Virus record (IMG/VR): IMGVR_UViG_3300044997_000693 | Coordinates: 1 to 64,000 of that record | Direction: 5' to 3' (one strand) | Length of the DNA: 64,000 bases | From: a virus | Shown: piece by piece, positions 42,689 to 49,798 of the stretch | Layout: the number at the start of each line of letters is the position of its first letter | How positions within the stretch are numbered: position 1 is the stretch's first letter | Translations under genes and position numbers: made by a program | The notes under the pieces: model-generated | Told to the model about the DNA's origin: nothing | Database searches by the model: none | The model's input: only the letters and a program-made list of their open reading frames with translations

Positions 42689-43203
42689 GTTGGGTTGATC
42701 AAATCAAAGAAGCGTTACCAGAATACGCAAAAGATATTAAGTTGAATTTAGATTCAGTTATTAAAAGAAGTACTCTACCAGATGAAGTTGCCAACGCCTG
42801 TGCGTTAGCGGCAGCATTTGCTACAGGGAACGGTAAATTAGTTACATTTGTAAGTAGTAACTTTACAGAGGATCAAGCCGTTGTTCGTGATGCTGCACTA
42901 TCGGCGGCCAGTCTGATGGCAATGACAAACAGTTGGTATCCATATGTTGAAATGACAGAGGACCCCAATCTAAAAGGATTGCCTGCCCAACTCAGAATGA
43001 ATGTTATCGCAAGTCATGGCGGAACTACCAAGACAAACTTTGAAGCATTCAGCCTTGCCGCAAGTATTGTTGGCAAATGCCATTTCTGCGTGAAAGCCCA
43101 TTACGATGGACTGAAGGCATTGGGCTATACTGTTGAGCAGTTGAGAGACATTGGTAGAATCGCGGCTGTGATGAACAGTGTAGCGAAAGTGCTAAATAGC
43201 TAA
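42685..43203 (+). CDS. ahpD: AhpD-like alkyl hydroperoxidase / peroxiredoxin reductase
   Basis: 172 aa. GKCHFCVKAHYDGLKALG holds the CxxC redox pair and downstream His of AhpD. Reduces AhpC and has weak peroxidase activity of its own. ATG overlaps the HNH stop, so its translation now depends on the inserted endonuclease or on an internal AAAGGAA site. The ahpC-ahpD order is the usual bacterial operon order. Confidence 0.88.
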   Translation: MSWVDQIKEALPEYAKDIKLNLDSVIKRSTLPDEVANACALAAAFATGNGKLVTFVSSNFTEDQAVVRDAALSAASLMAMTNSWYPYVEMTEDPNLKGLPAQLRMNVIASHGGTTKTNFEAFSLAASIVGKCHFCVKAHYDGLKALGYTVEQLRDIGRIAAVMNSVAKVLNS

Positions 43204-43206
43204 ATA

Positions 43207-43292
43207 TTCACGGGGAGTAGCCAACCTGAGAAGGTTCTGTGTATCGTCAACACGACGCAAGTCCGGTACACAGACTAAGAGGCAAGACCATT
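43207..43292 (+). promoter_or_regulatory. yybP-ykoY (Mn2+) riboswitch
   Basis: Contains GGGGAGTAGCC, then a hairpin (AACCTGAGAAGGTT), CTGTGTATCGTCAACACGA, CCGGTACACAG, and AGGCAAGACC. These are the conserved blocks of the yybP-ykoY family: GGGGAGUAG loop, GUCAACA-like loop, CCGG and GCAAGACC. It sits directly ahead of a TerC-family gene, the commonest target of this class. Expected to turn expression on when Mn2+ is high. Confidence 0.9.
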
Positions 43293-43314
43293 TTAACTTT
43301 AAAAAGGAACTAAA

Positions 43315-43989
43315 ATGGAATTACTCTCACTACAATTTTTATGGGCTCTTGTAGCCATCATCTTAATAGATGTCGTTTTAGGCGGTGAAAACGCACTCGT
43401 CATAGCAATGGCATCAAAGCAACTACCAGAACACTTACGCAAACGTGCTATGATTTGGGGTACATTTGGGGCCGTAGGTGTTCGTTTTTTATGTGTAGCC
43501 ACACTAACATACTTGTTAATGATACCCGGATTGAGACTAGTAGGCGGGTTAATGTTGATTTACATCGCGTGGAAATTGACATCAAATGAGCAAGATCACA
43601 GCAATGTAAAAACAGCCGCAACATTCTGGGGTGCTATGTGCACGATCGTAATGGCCGATGCTGTTATGGGTCTAGACAATGCTTTAGCTATCGCAGGTGC
43701 TGCCGGAGGTAACTGGATTTTAATCATTACAGGATTATTAGTTAGTGTACCAATAATATTGTTTGGTAGCACTATGGTTGCTAAACTTATGGAGAAGTAT
43801 CCGGGATCAATTTACCTTGGTGCTTTTGTTCTGTATTATGTGGCAGGTAACATGATTATACATGAACCTTTCGTTGATGCATGGATTGATCCTCTACATG
43901 ATTTTGTAGAAAAGATCTTGCCATTGGTTGGTGCGTTGATACTAACTGCCAAGCAATACTACAGGACAGAGATACGTAGAAAAAAATAA
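43315..43989 (+). CDS. TerC-family (YkoY/YjbE-like) integral membrane protein, putative Mn2+ exporter
   Basis: 224 aa with about seven hydrophobic helices. DVVLGGENALVIAMAS and the later MADAVMGLDNALAIAGAA are the duplicated acidic membrane motifs of the TerC family, the likely metal site. The riboswitch upstream supports manganese efflux. It shares its region with ahpC and ahpD, where Mn balance and peroxide defence are linked. A terminator follows at once. Confidence 0.88.
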   Translation: MELLSLQFLWALVAIILIDVVLGGENALVIAMASKQLPEHLRKRAMIWGTFGAVGVRFLCVATLTYLLMIPGLRLVGGLMLIYIAWKLTSNEQDHSNVKTAATFWGAMCTIVMADAVMGLDNALAIAGAAGGNWILIITGLLVSVPIILFGSTMVAKLMEKYPGSIYLGAFVLYYVAGNMIIHEPFVDAWIDPLHDFVEKILPLVGALILTAKQYYRTEIRRKK

Positions 43990-43995
43990 TAAAAG

Positions 43996-44020
43996 CCCTA
44001 CCTAGTGTAGGGTTTTCTTT
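43996..44020 (+). terminator. Intrinsic terminator
   Basis: CCCTAC-CTAGT-GTAGGG stem followed by TTTTCTTT. Confidence 0.9.
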
Positions 44021-44083
44021 TATCAAGGAACTGATCTCCTGTTGATGTTGCAAAAATGCCACATTGAGAGTTGTTTTCTTTGG

Positions 44084-44113
44084 TTGACCAAAATACATAT
44101 TTTCGATTATAAT
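44084..44113 (+). promoter_or_regulatory. Sigma70-like promoter
   Basis: TTGACC at 44084-44089, 18-nt spacer, TATAAT at 44108-44113. Drives the run of small overlapping genes 44141-45096. Confidence 0.75.
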
Positions 44114-44140
44114 ACTAGTATTGCAAAAAGGAGTTTTCAA

Positions 44141-44425
44141 ATGACTACGGCAATTTATCAAGCACTAACCGAGCAAGAAAAGCGTGAAGTTGGCATGTAC
44201 GGTTGCACCCAAGCGCAGATGCGTGAAGCAGTGGAGCAGAGCATGACCTATCGCTTTTCGGGCCCGGCCATGATGGTTGCCAGCCTCATAAGCGACTGTC
44301 AAGAAATGGTGGCCTACGGTCCCTATGATGGCGACACCCTGGCCAATATCTTGGAAGATCAGCGTCAGTGCCTGAATCGTGCCAAGTGGATTTTATTTGA
44401 ATATGTTATGGAAAACTCAAAATGA
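44141..44425 (+). CDS. Hypothetical protein, 94 aa
   Basis: AAAGGAG before ATG 44141. Helical: ALTEQEKREVGMYG, QMREAVEQSM, MVASLISDCQEMV, LEDQRQCLNRAKW. First of five genes joined by 4-nt ATGA overlaps. No family known. Confidence 0.7.
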   Translation: MTTAIYQALTEQEKREVGMYGCTQAQMREAVEQSMTYRFSGPAMMVASLISDCQEMVAYGPYDGDTLANILEDQRQCLNRAKWILFEYVMENSK

Positions 44426-44628
44426 ACAAAGCTCATGGTTCTCCTTATGATCGTGGTTCGGCCGATGCGTACTATCAGAGGCCGCCACGACCACACTATT
44501 ACAACCGTTACATGTACGATAATCGTATCGAATCCGAACTGATGACAGCACAGGAAATTACGGAATACAATTTGGGATATAATGAACAAGTGGCATCGGG
44601 TGATTTCAAAAATTGGGGCGATCTATGA
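44422..44628 (+). CDS. Conserved phage hypothetical protein, 68 aa
   Basis: Opens with HGSPYDRGSADAYYQRPPRPHY, a Tyr/Pro-rich start I associate with small proteins of many T4-like phages, and ends GDFKNWGDL. Function unknown. Overlaps both neighbours by 4 nt. Confidence 0.7.
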   Translation: MNKAHGSPYDRGSADAYYQRPPRPHYYNRYMYDNRIESELMTAQEITEYNLGYNEQVASGDFKNWGDL

Positions 44629-44810
44629 TTCAAGGATTCGATCATGTGGGAACCGAGCACCGGTGCTCGGTATGCAGTTGTGAATTCACAGATGACCAAG
44701 GTGGGATACAGGGTTACTTTGGCATCATACCTGTGGCTTTTTGCCCCACTTGTTATTCATGCATGTATGACATGGTTCAACAAGACATAAAGTTTGGGGA
44801 ACAAATATGA
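44625..44810 (+). CDS. Zinc-ribbon-like protein, 61 aa
   Basis: CSVCSCEF and FCPTCYSC give two Cys pairs about 25 residues apart, as in a zinc ribbon. Starts at ATG 44625 (ATGA overlap) rather than further upstream. Possibly nucleic-acid binding. Confidence 0.65.
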   Translation: MIQGFDHVGTEHRCSVCSCEFTDDQGGIQGYFGIIPVAFCPTCYSCMYDMVQQDIKFGEQI

Positions 44811-44935
44811 TTCGCATTGTGCACAACAGGTTGCTGGGCGGTTGGTACATTGTGCGTGGCACACACCAGACCCCCATCAGTGGTAGATTTGATAGCAAAA
44901 CAGCCGCACAGGCGTGGTTGAGGAGATCAGCATGA
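44807..44935 (+). CDS. Small phage protein, 42 aa
   Basis: ATG 44807 and TGA 44935 both overlap neighbouring genes by 4 nt. GGWYIVRGTHQTPISGRFDSK followed by TAAQAWLRR reads as a single beta-beta-alpha unit. Confidence 0.6.
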   Translation: MIRIVHNRLLGGWYIVRGTHQTPISGRFDSKTAAQAWLRRSA

Positions 44936-45096
44936 GCGACATGGAATATGACATCCAAGAACTGTTTATCGAAGGTTATACAGCCCAAGAAATTGCACAA
45001 CAACTGGACTTGTCTGAGTTCACAGTGTGTGAGGTTTTGGCCAGCTTTGGTGTGAGCGTGGAGTATTTCAGCCCGTATGCCACAGTCAACAGTTGA
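44932..45096 (+). CDS. Small helix-turn-helix-like protein, 54 aa
   Basis: GYTAQEIAQQLDLSEFTVCEVL is a clear HTH pattern. Leader GGAGATCAGCATG is identical to that of the 50-aa HTH gene at 36844, and the two proteins are similar in size. Candidate DNA-binding regulator. Confidence 0.62.
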   Translation: MSDMEYDIQELFIEGYTAQEIAQQLDLSEFTVCEVLASFGVSVEYFSPYATVNS

Positions 45097-45160
45097 CCGG
45101 TAATGCTTGTTCAAGGCATTTAAAATTCAGTGTCTGGTGTCGGTGATAAGTAAATGTGTT

Positions 45161-45234
45161 GCCCTTGTAGTTAAATGGTATAACAGTTGCCTTGTAAGCA
45201 TCAATCGGTGGTTCGATTCCATCCTGGGGCACCA
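45161..45234 (+). tRNA. tRNA-Thr (TGT)
   Basis: 74 nt with encoded CCA. Acceptor GCCCTTG/CTGGGGC (one T-T mismatch), anticodon arm GTTGC-CTTGTAA-GCATC (one mismatch), T arm GGTGG-TTCGATT-CCATC. Decodes ACA/ACG. Confidence 0.9.
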
Positions 45235-45241
45235 AAATTAT

Positions 45242-45276
45242 TCCCCAATAGCTCAGTCGGTAGAGTAGCAGACTTA
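45242..45276 (+). pseudogene. 5' half of a tRNA, broken in the anticodon arm
   Basis: TCCCCAATAGCTCAGTCGGTAGAGT and the following GCAGACT form a normal acceptor strand, D arm (GCTC/GAGT) and 5' anticodon strand. The match to tRNA stops at the anticodon loop, where the endonuclease unit begins. No matching 3' half follows directly. Its acceptor strand would pair perfectly with TTGGGGA at the 3' end of the tRNA at 46056. Confidence 0.7.
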
Positions 45277-45290
45277 GAGAGCAAGTTTTA

Positions 45291-45298
45291 TATAAATA
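45291..45298 (+). promoter_or_regulatory. T4-late-like -10 box of endonuclease gene
   Basis: Exact TATAAATA, followed by a GGAGG Shine-Dalgarno at 45307 and ATG 45319. T4 intron endonucleases are known to use late promoters. Confidence 0.55.
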
Positions 45299-45318
45299 AA
45301 CGTATGGAGGAATCTAAT

Positions 45319-45945
45319 ATGTTTATTTGTAAATACTGCGACAAGGAATGTAAGAACAGTAATTCACTAAGGAATCACGAAAGATTATGTAAAAACAATC
45401 CAAATAGACAATTTACGCCTTTTCATTGTCAAAAGTTTCAGAATTCTTCTAGTAAGAGAGGAAATCAGTATACTAAAGCAAAGAAATTAGGTTTAGATAT
45501 TCCGCAGATTAGTGATTCAACTAGAGAAAAACTCAAAAAAGCTTATTCTTCTAGAACAAGTGAGTGGCACAAAGAAAATGGGAAAAAGATTTCTGAAACG
45601 ATTAATAAAAAAGTTAAAGAAGGAACATGGCATACTTCACTGGCAAAACATATGCACATTGAGTATAATGGCATTGATTTACACGGGTCGTGGGAGTTGG
45701 CTTATGCGAAATATCTTGATGCTAATAACATTCGTTGGATTAGAAATAAAGACTCATTTACTTATGTCTATGACGGTAAAGAAAGAAAATACACACCTGA
45801 CTTTTATCTAATCGATTCAGATGAATATATAGAAATAAAAGGATACAAGACTAAAAAAGATGAAGCAAAATGGTCTCAATTTCCTAAACATAGAAAATTA
45901 ATAATTCTAATGCGAAAAGAATTTAAAGATTTGAAATTAATTTAA
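45319..45945 (+). CDS. PD-(D/E)XK homing endonuclease with zinc finger
   Basis: 208 aa; ATG 45319 chosen for its GGAGG. N-terminal zinc finger CKYCDKECKNSNSLRNHERLC, basic middle, then ELAYAKYLDANNIRW and the catalytic YTPDFYLIDSDEYIEIKG (PD...E-x-K). Same nuclease class as I-Ssp6803I, which resides in a tRNA intron. It sits immediately behind a tRNA half and ends 5 nt before tRNA-Asn, so its target is probably a tRNA gene. Strongly AT-rich and lysine-rich compared with neighbours. Confidence 0.88.
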   Translation: MFICKYCDKECKNSNSLRNHERLCKNNPNRQFTPFHCQKFQNSSSKRGNQYTKAKKLGLDIPQISDSTREKLKKAYSSRTSEWHKENGKKISETINKKVKEGTWHTSLAKHMHIEYNGIDLHGSWELAYAKYLDANNIRWIRNKDSFTYVYDGKERKYTPDFYLIDSDEYIEIKGYKTKKDEAKWSQFPKHRKLIILMRKEFKDLKLI

Positions 45946-45950
45946 TACAT

Positions 45951-46029
45951 TCCGCAGAATTCGAGCATGGTGCACGGACTTGACTGTTAATCAATGATTA
46001 GCTGGGATCGTTACCCAGATGCGGAGCCA
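45951..46029 (+). tRNA. tRNA-Asn (GTT), atypical
   Basis: TCCGCAG...ATGCGGA-GCCA acceptor (six pairs), D stem TTCG/CGGA, anticodon loop CTGTTAA on a TTGA/TCAA stem, T stem CTGGG/CCCAG. T loop ATCGTTA lacks the normal TTC start. Functional state is uncertain. Confidence 0.65.
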
Positions 46030-46055
46030 TTTCAACTGAATTAGATTAAATTTAA

Positions 46056-46132
46056 TCTTCGATAGCTCAGTTGGTAGCAGCAGCGGACTCATAATCCGTC
46101 GGTCCGTGGTTCGAGCCCACGTTGGGGAGCCA
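46056..46132 (+). tRNA. tRNA with CAT anticodon (elongator Met or Ile2)
   Basis: 77 nt with CCA. Anticodon arm GCGGA-CTCATAA-TCCGT, T arm CGTGG-TTCGAGC-CCACG. The acceptor TCTTCGA/TTGGGGA relies on three G-U pairs and the D arm has a C-C mismatch, so the 5' half looks replaced or drifted. The tRNA half at 45242 would fit its 3' acceptor strand better. Confidence 0.85.
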
Positions 46133-46172
46133 ACTACATGAAAAATTCAAATGCCCGAAAAGTCTGCTCTGT

Positions 46173-46205
46173 CACTGGCCAATATGCTCATAACACTGCG
46201 CCGTA
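46173..46205 (+). repeat. 33-nt repeat, copy 1
   Basis: Shares ACTG, AATATGCTCATAAC and CCGTA blocks with 47653-47685. The few differences are all transitions. Lies just upstream of a hairpin. Confidence 0.6.
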
Positions 46206-46227
46206 GCCGGCTTCGCTGCCGGCTCTT
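46205..46227 (+). terminator. Hairpin, probable terminator of tRNA cluster
   Basis: AGCCGGC-TTCGCT-GCCGGCT, 7-bp GC-rich stem; short T-containing tail CTTGTCCTTT. Confidence 0.65.
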
Positions 46228-46255
46228 GTCCTTTAAATGACTTAGAAGAAAATCA

Positions 46256-46417
46256 ATGACAAAAGTAAAATTTTATGAGCAGGTCATGCGTAGTCTTGGC
46301 AAAGTTGTAACCTGGAGAATTTTAGTTACTATTACTAATTTTTTTGGTGGATGGATTGCGTCGGGCAATCCCAGGGTAGGACTAGGTGTAGTTAGTTTTG
46401 CGCTGGTAACCATATAA
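46256..46417 (+). CDS. Short DUF2061-like membrane protein, 53 aa
   Basis: RSLGKVVTWRILVTITNFFGGWI followed by SGNPRVGLGVVSFALVTI matches the first membrane part of DUF2061 proteins, which usually continue with a second helix and a YYLHER...K-x-x-W end. Here a stop falls early, so it is a truncated or minimal form. Confidence 0.6.
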   Translation: MTKVKFYEQVMRSLGKVVTWRILVTITNFFGGWIASGNPRVGLGVVSFALVTI

Positions 46418-46425
46418 GGAACGAT

Positions 46426-46593
46426 ATGTCAAAACTATCAGACACACTCAAAGCTGCACTAAATAAAAAAAGTGGTATCCATCATCCAGATGGTAGTGAT
46501 GCTGGAACTGCTGTAGAAAAGAAAACTAAGAAATCAGGCACTCCGGTGATTGGTAAAAAACCACCAACTCGTAGTGCCGGACGTGGCAGATAA
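46426..46593 (+). CDS. Small basic protein, 55 aa
   Basis: AAGGAACG before ATG 46426. SKLSDTLKAALNKKSG, a histidine pair, KKTKKSGTPVIGKKPPTRS and a final AGRGR: disordered, Lys/Arg-rich. Similar short proteins occur in betaproteobacteria to my recollection. Nucleic-acid binding is plausible. Confidence 0.6.
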   Translation: MSKLSDTLKAALNKKSGIHHPDGSDAGTAVEKKTKKSGTPVIGKKPPTRSAGRGR

Positions 46594-46601
46594 ACTATAC
46601 T

Positions 46602-47588
46602 ATGTTACAAACTTTATCCCCGACTACTGAATTAAACTTAACGTTTGATCGATCTAACTTACAAATTCTTAAACCCTATTTTGATATTAACTTTGCTACT
46701 GCGCCTTTAAATGAAAAAATAATTTTTTTTAACAATTTAAAAACGGTTTGTCAAACTAGTCTAGGTTTGGCGCATTGTATGCAACATCATCTGGCTGCTA
46801 GAACTGCTGTGCAGTTAAGTGCTGCAACACACACGTTGGTTAATACGACCAACTTTTCTGATGTAATTGGGTGTTACAGTATAGTAAAGCGTAGTGATAA
46901 ATTAATATTAGACCAACACTTGCTCAATGGCACTAAGAGATGGTTTAGTAATATTCATATAGCCGACTTTGGTGTTTTACAAATTTCCGATGGCGAGAAA
47001 ATTAAATTAGTTTATCTTGATCTTAAACAAGTTTTGCATGAAATCAAACACGACTCATTTACTCCAATAGGCATGGAGATAGCACGAGCCGGCGATCTTG
47101 TGGTGGATCGCCATCAGGTTCCTGACATTGACATACTAGGTTATGCTGGCACCCAGCAGTTTTTCCAACAAAGCAATTTTACCAGTTATTGTTTTTTAAC
47201 TAATCATTATGCTTTAACCAAATCACTCTTTTTAGACATCAAGCAATACGCAGAAAAAAATCAATGTGGCGCAGAATTTGATTTAAAAAAATTAGAAATA
47301 GATGTTTGCAGTTTAGAAATGCAGTGGCAAGACAATCTTAAATCTTTAGCGCAAACTGAACTTACTAACGAATTTTGGAATCGCCGAAACACGCAATATG
47401 CATTCAGTAAAAAAACTTTAATATCTGTAATACAATTTGTTTTGGAGATTGGAGTCACGTATTTTGTAGATGCCAATAGTCCGTATAGCCAACGATTTAG
47501 AGATGCTATTACTTACTGTAGTCATATGCATCCACTGTATCGGTTTGGGCAGCATTTTCACTTGCTTGATCTTACCGCCGATAAATAA
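46602..47588 (+). CDS. Acyl-CoA-dehydrogenase-fold flavoprotein
   Basis: 328 aa, slightly short for the fold. LNGTKRWFSNIHIADFGVLQI matches the middle beta domain, PIGMEIARAGDL plus VDRHQVP matches the conserved turn before the C-terminal helices, and SPYSQRFRDA matches the end of ACAD monooxygenase-type proteins. The glycan setting recalls sugar N-oxygenases of this fold (KijD3/DnmZ type), but no residue proves it. Confidence 0.65.
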   Translation: MLQTLSPTTELNLTFDRSNLQILKPYFDINFATAPLNEKIIFFNNLKTVCQTSLGLAHCMQHHLAARTAVQLSAATHTLVNTTNFSDVIGCYSIVKRSDKLILDQHLLNGTKRWFSNIHIADFGVLQISDGEKIKLVYLDLKQVLHEIKHDSFTPIGMEIARAGDLVVDRHQVPDIDILGYAGTQQFFQQSNFTSYCFLTNHYALTKSLFLDIKQYAEKNQCGAEFDLKKLEIDVCSLEMQWQDNLKSLAQTELTNEFWNRRNTQYAFSKKTLISVIQFVLEIGVTYFVDANSPYSQRFRDAITYCSHMHPLYRFGQHFHLLDLTADK

Positions 47589-47652
47589 TTTCTGCAACGC
47601 CGGGTAGTTCCGACGGTCGGTATCAAAGCGACGCCTAGGGTTTATGCCCTTT

Positions 47653-47685
47653 TACTGACTAATATGCTCATAACGCCGCACCGTA
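47653..47685 (+). repeat. 33-nt repeat, copy 2
   Basis: Second copy of the element at 46173-46205, in the 146-nt gap between the ACAD-like gene and the Bug-type gene; preceded by an AGGG-TTTATG-CCCT hairpin. Confidence 0.6.
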
Positions 47686-47734
47686 TGTAAATCATCTACT
47701 AGCTCCTGTCTACCAATTAACCCAGGAAACAACT

Positions 47735-48628
47735 ATGAAATATCTCTTGTCATTTTTTTTACTAGTAGCATCTGCTGTCAGTTCAGCTGTCGAAACAATA
47801 AAAATTTATTCACCATACAGTCCTACACACAGTGGTACTCCGGCCATGCTGAGAATTATCGAACAGGCCAATGTTTCACAAAACATTTATCGATTTGTGT
47901 TGGAATTCCGTCCCGGTGGTAATCAGCTGATTGCGATCAAGAGCATGGACCCTGAAAACAGCTTGGCCGTTATTGCTCCATCGTTTGTTGAACATGCAGT
48001 ATCCGGAGCATTGAATCGCAACGACTACATACCTGTTCATTCACTGGGCAACGCCTGTTGGGCAGTGATTGCCAACAAACCATTAACTGATGCCAAAGAG
48101 TTTGTGGTGGGAGGTGTAGCATTTGGCAATGCCACCCATCTTACTGCTCTTGCTCTGGGAGAAAAATACGGGTTTAATAGTAGATATATTGTTTTCAAAT
48201 CCAATAACGATGCCTTGATCAACCTGGCCGGCGGCAATGGAATAGAATTAGTCGTGGACCGATTCGAAGCCTATCAGGCCTTGGTCACAAAAAATAAAAA
48301 CATACAAGTGGTTGCTGTCAGCTGCCCAGAACGACTACCACAAATTCCAAAAGTAAAAACGTTACAAGAACTCGGCATTGCTGCCCCTTATATTTTTAAT
48401 ATAACTGTGTCCCATGCCAGCATGAATGCGGCCAGAAGGCAAGCCATATCAATGATTTTAAATGATGCCACAGTAAAAGTAGGCAAAAATGAAATTTTCA
48501 GATTATCTGCAATGAGGCCTCCGGTGTTTGACAAAAAAAGTGATCTGAATTTTTTTACAGATTCTATCGAACTGGTTTCTAAATTACAATCGCAATTCAA
48601 AACTCAAATCAACTCTGATAAACAGTGA
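47735..48628 (+). CDS. Periplasmic Bug/TctC-type solute-binding protein
   Basis: 297 aa with signal peptide MKYLLSFFLLVASAVSSA. EFRPGGNQLIAIKSM resembles the carboxylate-binding loop of TctC/Bug proteins, and FVVGGVAFGN...TALALGEKYG matches their interdomain region. Bug proteins are most abundant in Burkholderiales. Without a transporter nearby it may bind a substrate for export to the envelope, or modify uptake in infected cells. Host-type gene captured by a phage. Confidence 0.75.
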   Translation: MKYLLSFFLLVASAVSSAVETIKIYSPYSPTHSGTPAMLRIIEQANVSQNIYRFVLEFRPGGNQLIAIKSMDPENSLAVIAPSFVEHAVSGALNRNDYIPVHSLGNACWAVIANKPLTDAKEFVVGGVAFGNATHLTALALGEKYGFNSRYIVFKSNNDALINLAGGNGIELVVDRFEAYQALVTKNKNIQVVAVSCPERLPQIPKVKTLQELGIAAPYIFNITVSHASMNAARRQAISMILNDATVKVGKNEIFRLSAMRPPVFDKKSDLNFFTDSIELVSKLQSQFKTQINSDKQ

Positions 48629-49773
48629 CTTATCTATACCACAACAAAGGGGTTTACACCTGCAACGGTAAACCTTTTTTTAATAAACTGGAAGCCATAC
48701 TAGAAGCCAACCGGTCGGGTCAACACATAGATTGGGACTATCACAATGCCGTCTTTGGACAAACTCGCTGGGATCTTGACCCACCGGTTGAGCTAGAAGA
48801 ATTGTATCGCCAACGAGCACTGCAACTTCGCGAAGCTTATGATCATCTTGTTTTGTTCTATTCTGGCGGTGTGGATTCGTGGTACATACTTCGAACCTTT
48901 ATTAAAAACAATATCAAACTGGACGAAATCTATATGTTTGGTGCGTTCGAAGCTGAAGAAAAAATGTATGGCACGTGGGGATACGATACCAGTCCCGGTT
49001 ACTATACCAGAGAAATTCAGCAGGCTTTACCACAACTACGACAACTAGTGGCCAAACACAATATCAAGATCAATGTTTATGACTGGACTAAAAATATATT
49101 AGAGGCAGCCAACCACCCAGACTGGTTTTGGCATGCTGGAGTGCGCTTTGATCCCACCTGCATGGTTCGTAGCAAGTTCCACAAAATATTCCGCGAACAT
49201 AATGAACTGTTGCACCGAGGCAAACGAGTTGGATTTGTTTATGGAGTAGATAAACCTCGCTTATTAAGAGACGACACAAATATTTATTTTGCGTTCTTGG
49301 ATGTTATCATGACCACAGGCACGATGCCCACCAACGATATTCTTGGAGAATATTGGGAAAATGATGAATACTTTTACTGGAGCCCAAATCTTCCTGAGCT
49401 AGCAGTCAAACAAAGTCATGTGGTTGTAAATTGGTTACAAGCCAACAATAAAACTCATCTTATCAAACACATGAACAATATTGCCGACTTTCATGATGAA
49501 AACTATTACCGAGAAGTTAATTTCAGCATTTATCCCGAATGGAATCACAATACCTGGCAAATCAAAAAGCCCACCAAGGCTGTATGGAACGAAATGAGCC
49601 GTTGGTTTATCGAAGGCGAATTTGAGGCCAAAATCAAATGGATGAATAGCCTGCACGAATTGGAAAGAATATGTGGCAAACAATGGTTCAACGGAAATAC
49701 TGTGTACGATGGGCTCAGAGGTCACCTGAGCCCTTTGTATAAAATAGCGACTTACGCCCAGGTTGACCCATGA
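48625..49773 (+). CDS. PP-loop ATPase (asparagine-synthase / QueC-like fold)
   Basis: 382 aa; GTG start overlaps the upstream stop. LVLFYSGGVDSWYILRTF near residue 75 is the SGGxDS pyrophosphatase loop of N-type ATP-pyrophosphatases. Zinc cysteines of QueC are not seen and it is longer than QueC, so it is not the missing preQ0 enzyme on this evidence. Probably adenylates a carboxyl or carbonyl group for amidation; substrate unknown. Confidence 0.72.
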   Translation: MTYLYHNKGVYTCNGKPFFNKLEAILEANRSGQHIDWDYHNAVFGQTRWDLDPPVELEELYRQRALQLREAYDHLVLFYSGGVDSWYILRTFIKNNIKLDEIYMFGAFEAEEKMYGTWGYDTSPGYYTREIQQALPQLRQLVAKHNIKINVYDWTKNILEAANHPDWFWHAGVRFDPTCMVRSKFHKIFREHNELLHRGKRVGFVYGVDKPRLLRDDTNIYFAFLDVIMTTGTMPTNDILGEYWENDEYFYWSPNLPELAVKQSHVVVNWLQANNKTHLIKHMNNIADFHDENYYREVNFSIYPEWNHNTWQIKKPTKAVWNEMSRWFIEGEFEAKIKWMNSLHELERICGKQWFNGNTVYDGLRGHLSPLYKIATYAQVDP

Positions 49774-49792
49774 TGCCGCATTCGGCTATAAT
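49763..49792 (+). promoter_or_regulatory. Sigma70-like promoter, predicted leaderless start
   Basis: TTGACC at 49763-49768, 18-nt spacer, TATAAT at 49787-49792, 6 nt, ATG 49799. Lies at the end of the PP-loop gene. Confidence 0.8.
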
Positions 49793-49798
49793 ACCGGT

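Noticed and set aside
47576-47590. GATAAATA after the ACAD-like gene as a late promoter
   Set aside because: It is formed by the last codons and stop (GAT AAA TAA) and no gene starts within 100 nt; similar coincidences make single-mismatch TATAAATA boxes weak evidence.
48625-49773. PP-loop gene as the missing queC
   Set aside because: It has the SGGxDS loop but is much longer than QueC and lacks the zinc-binding cysteine cluster.
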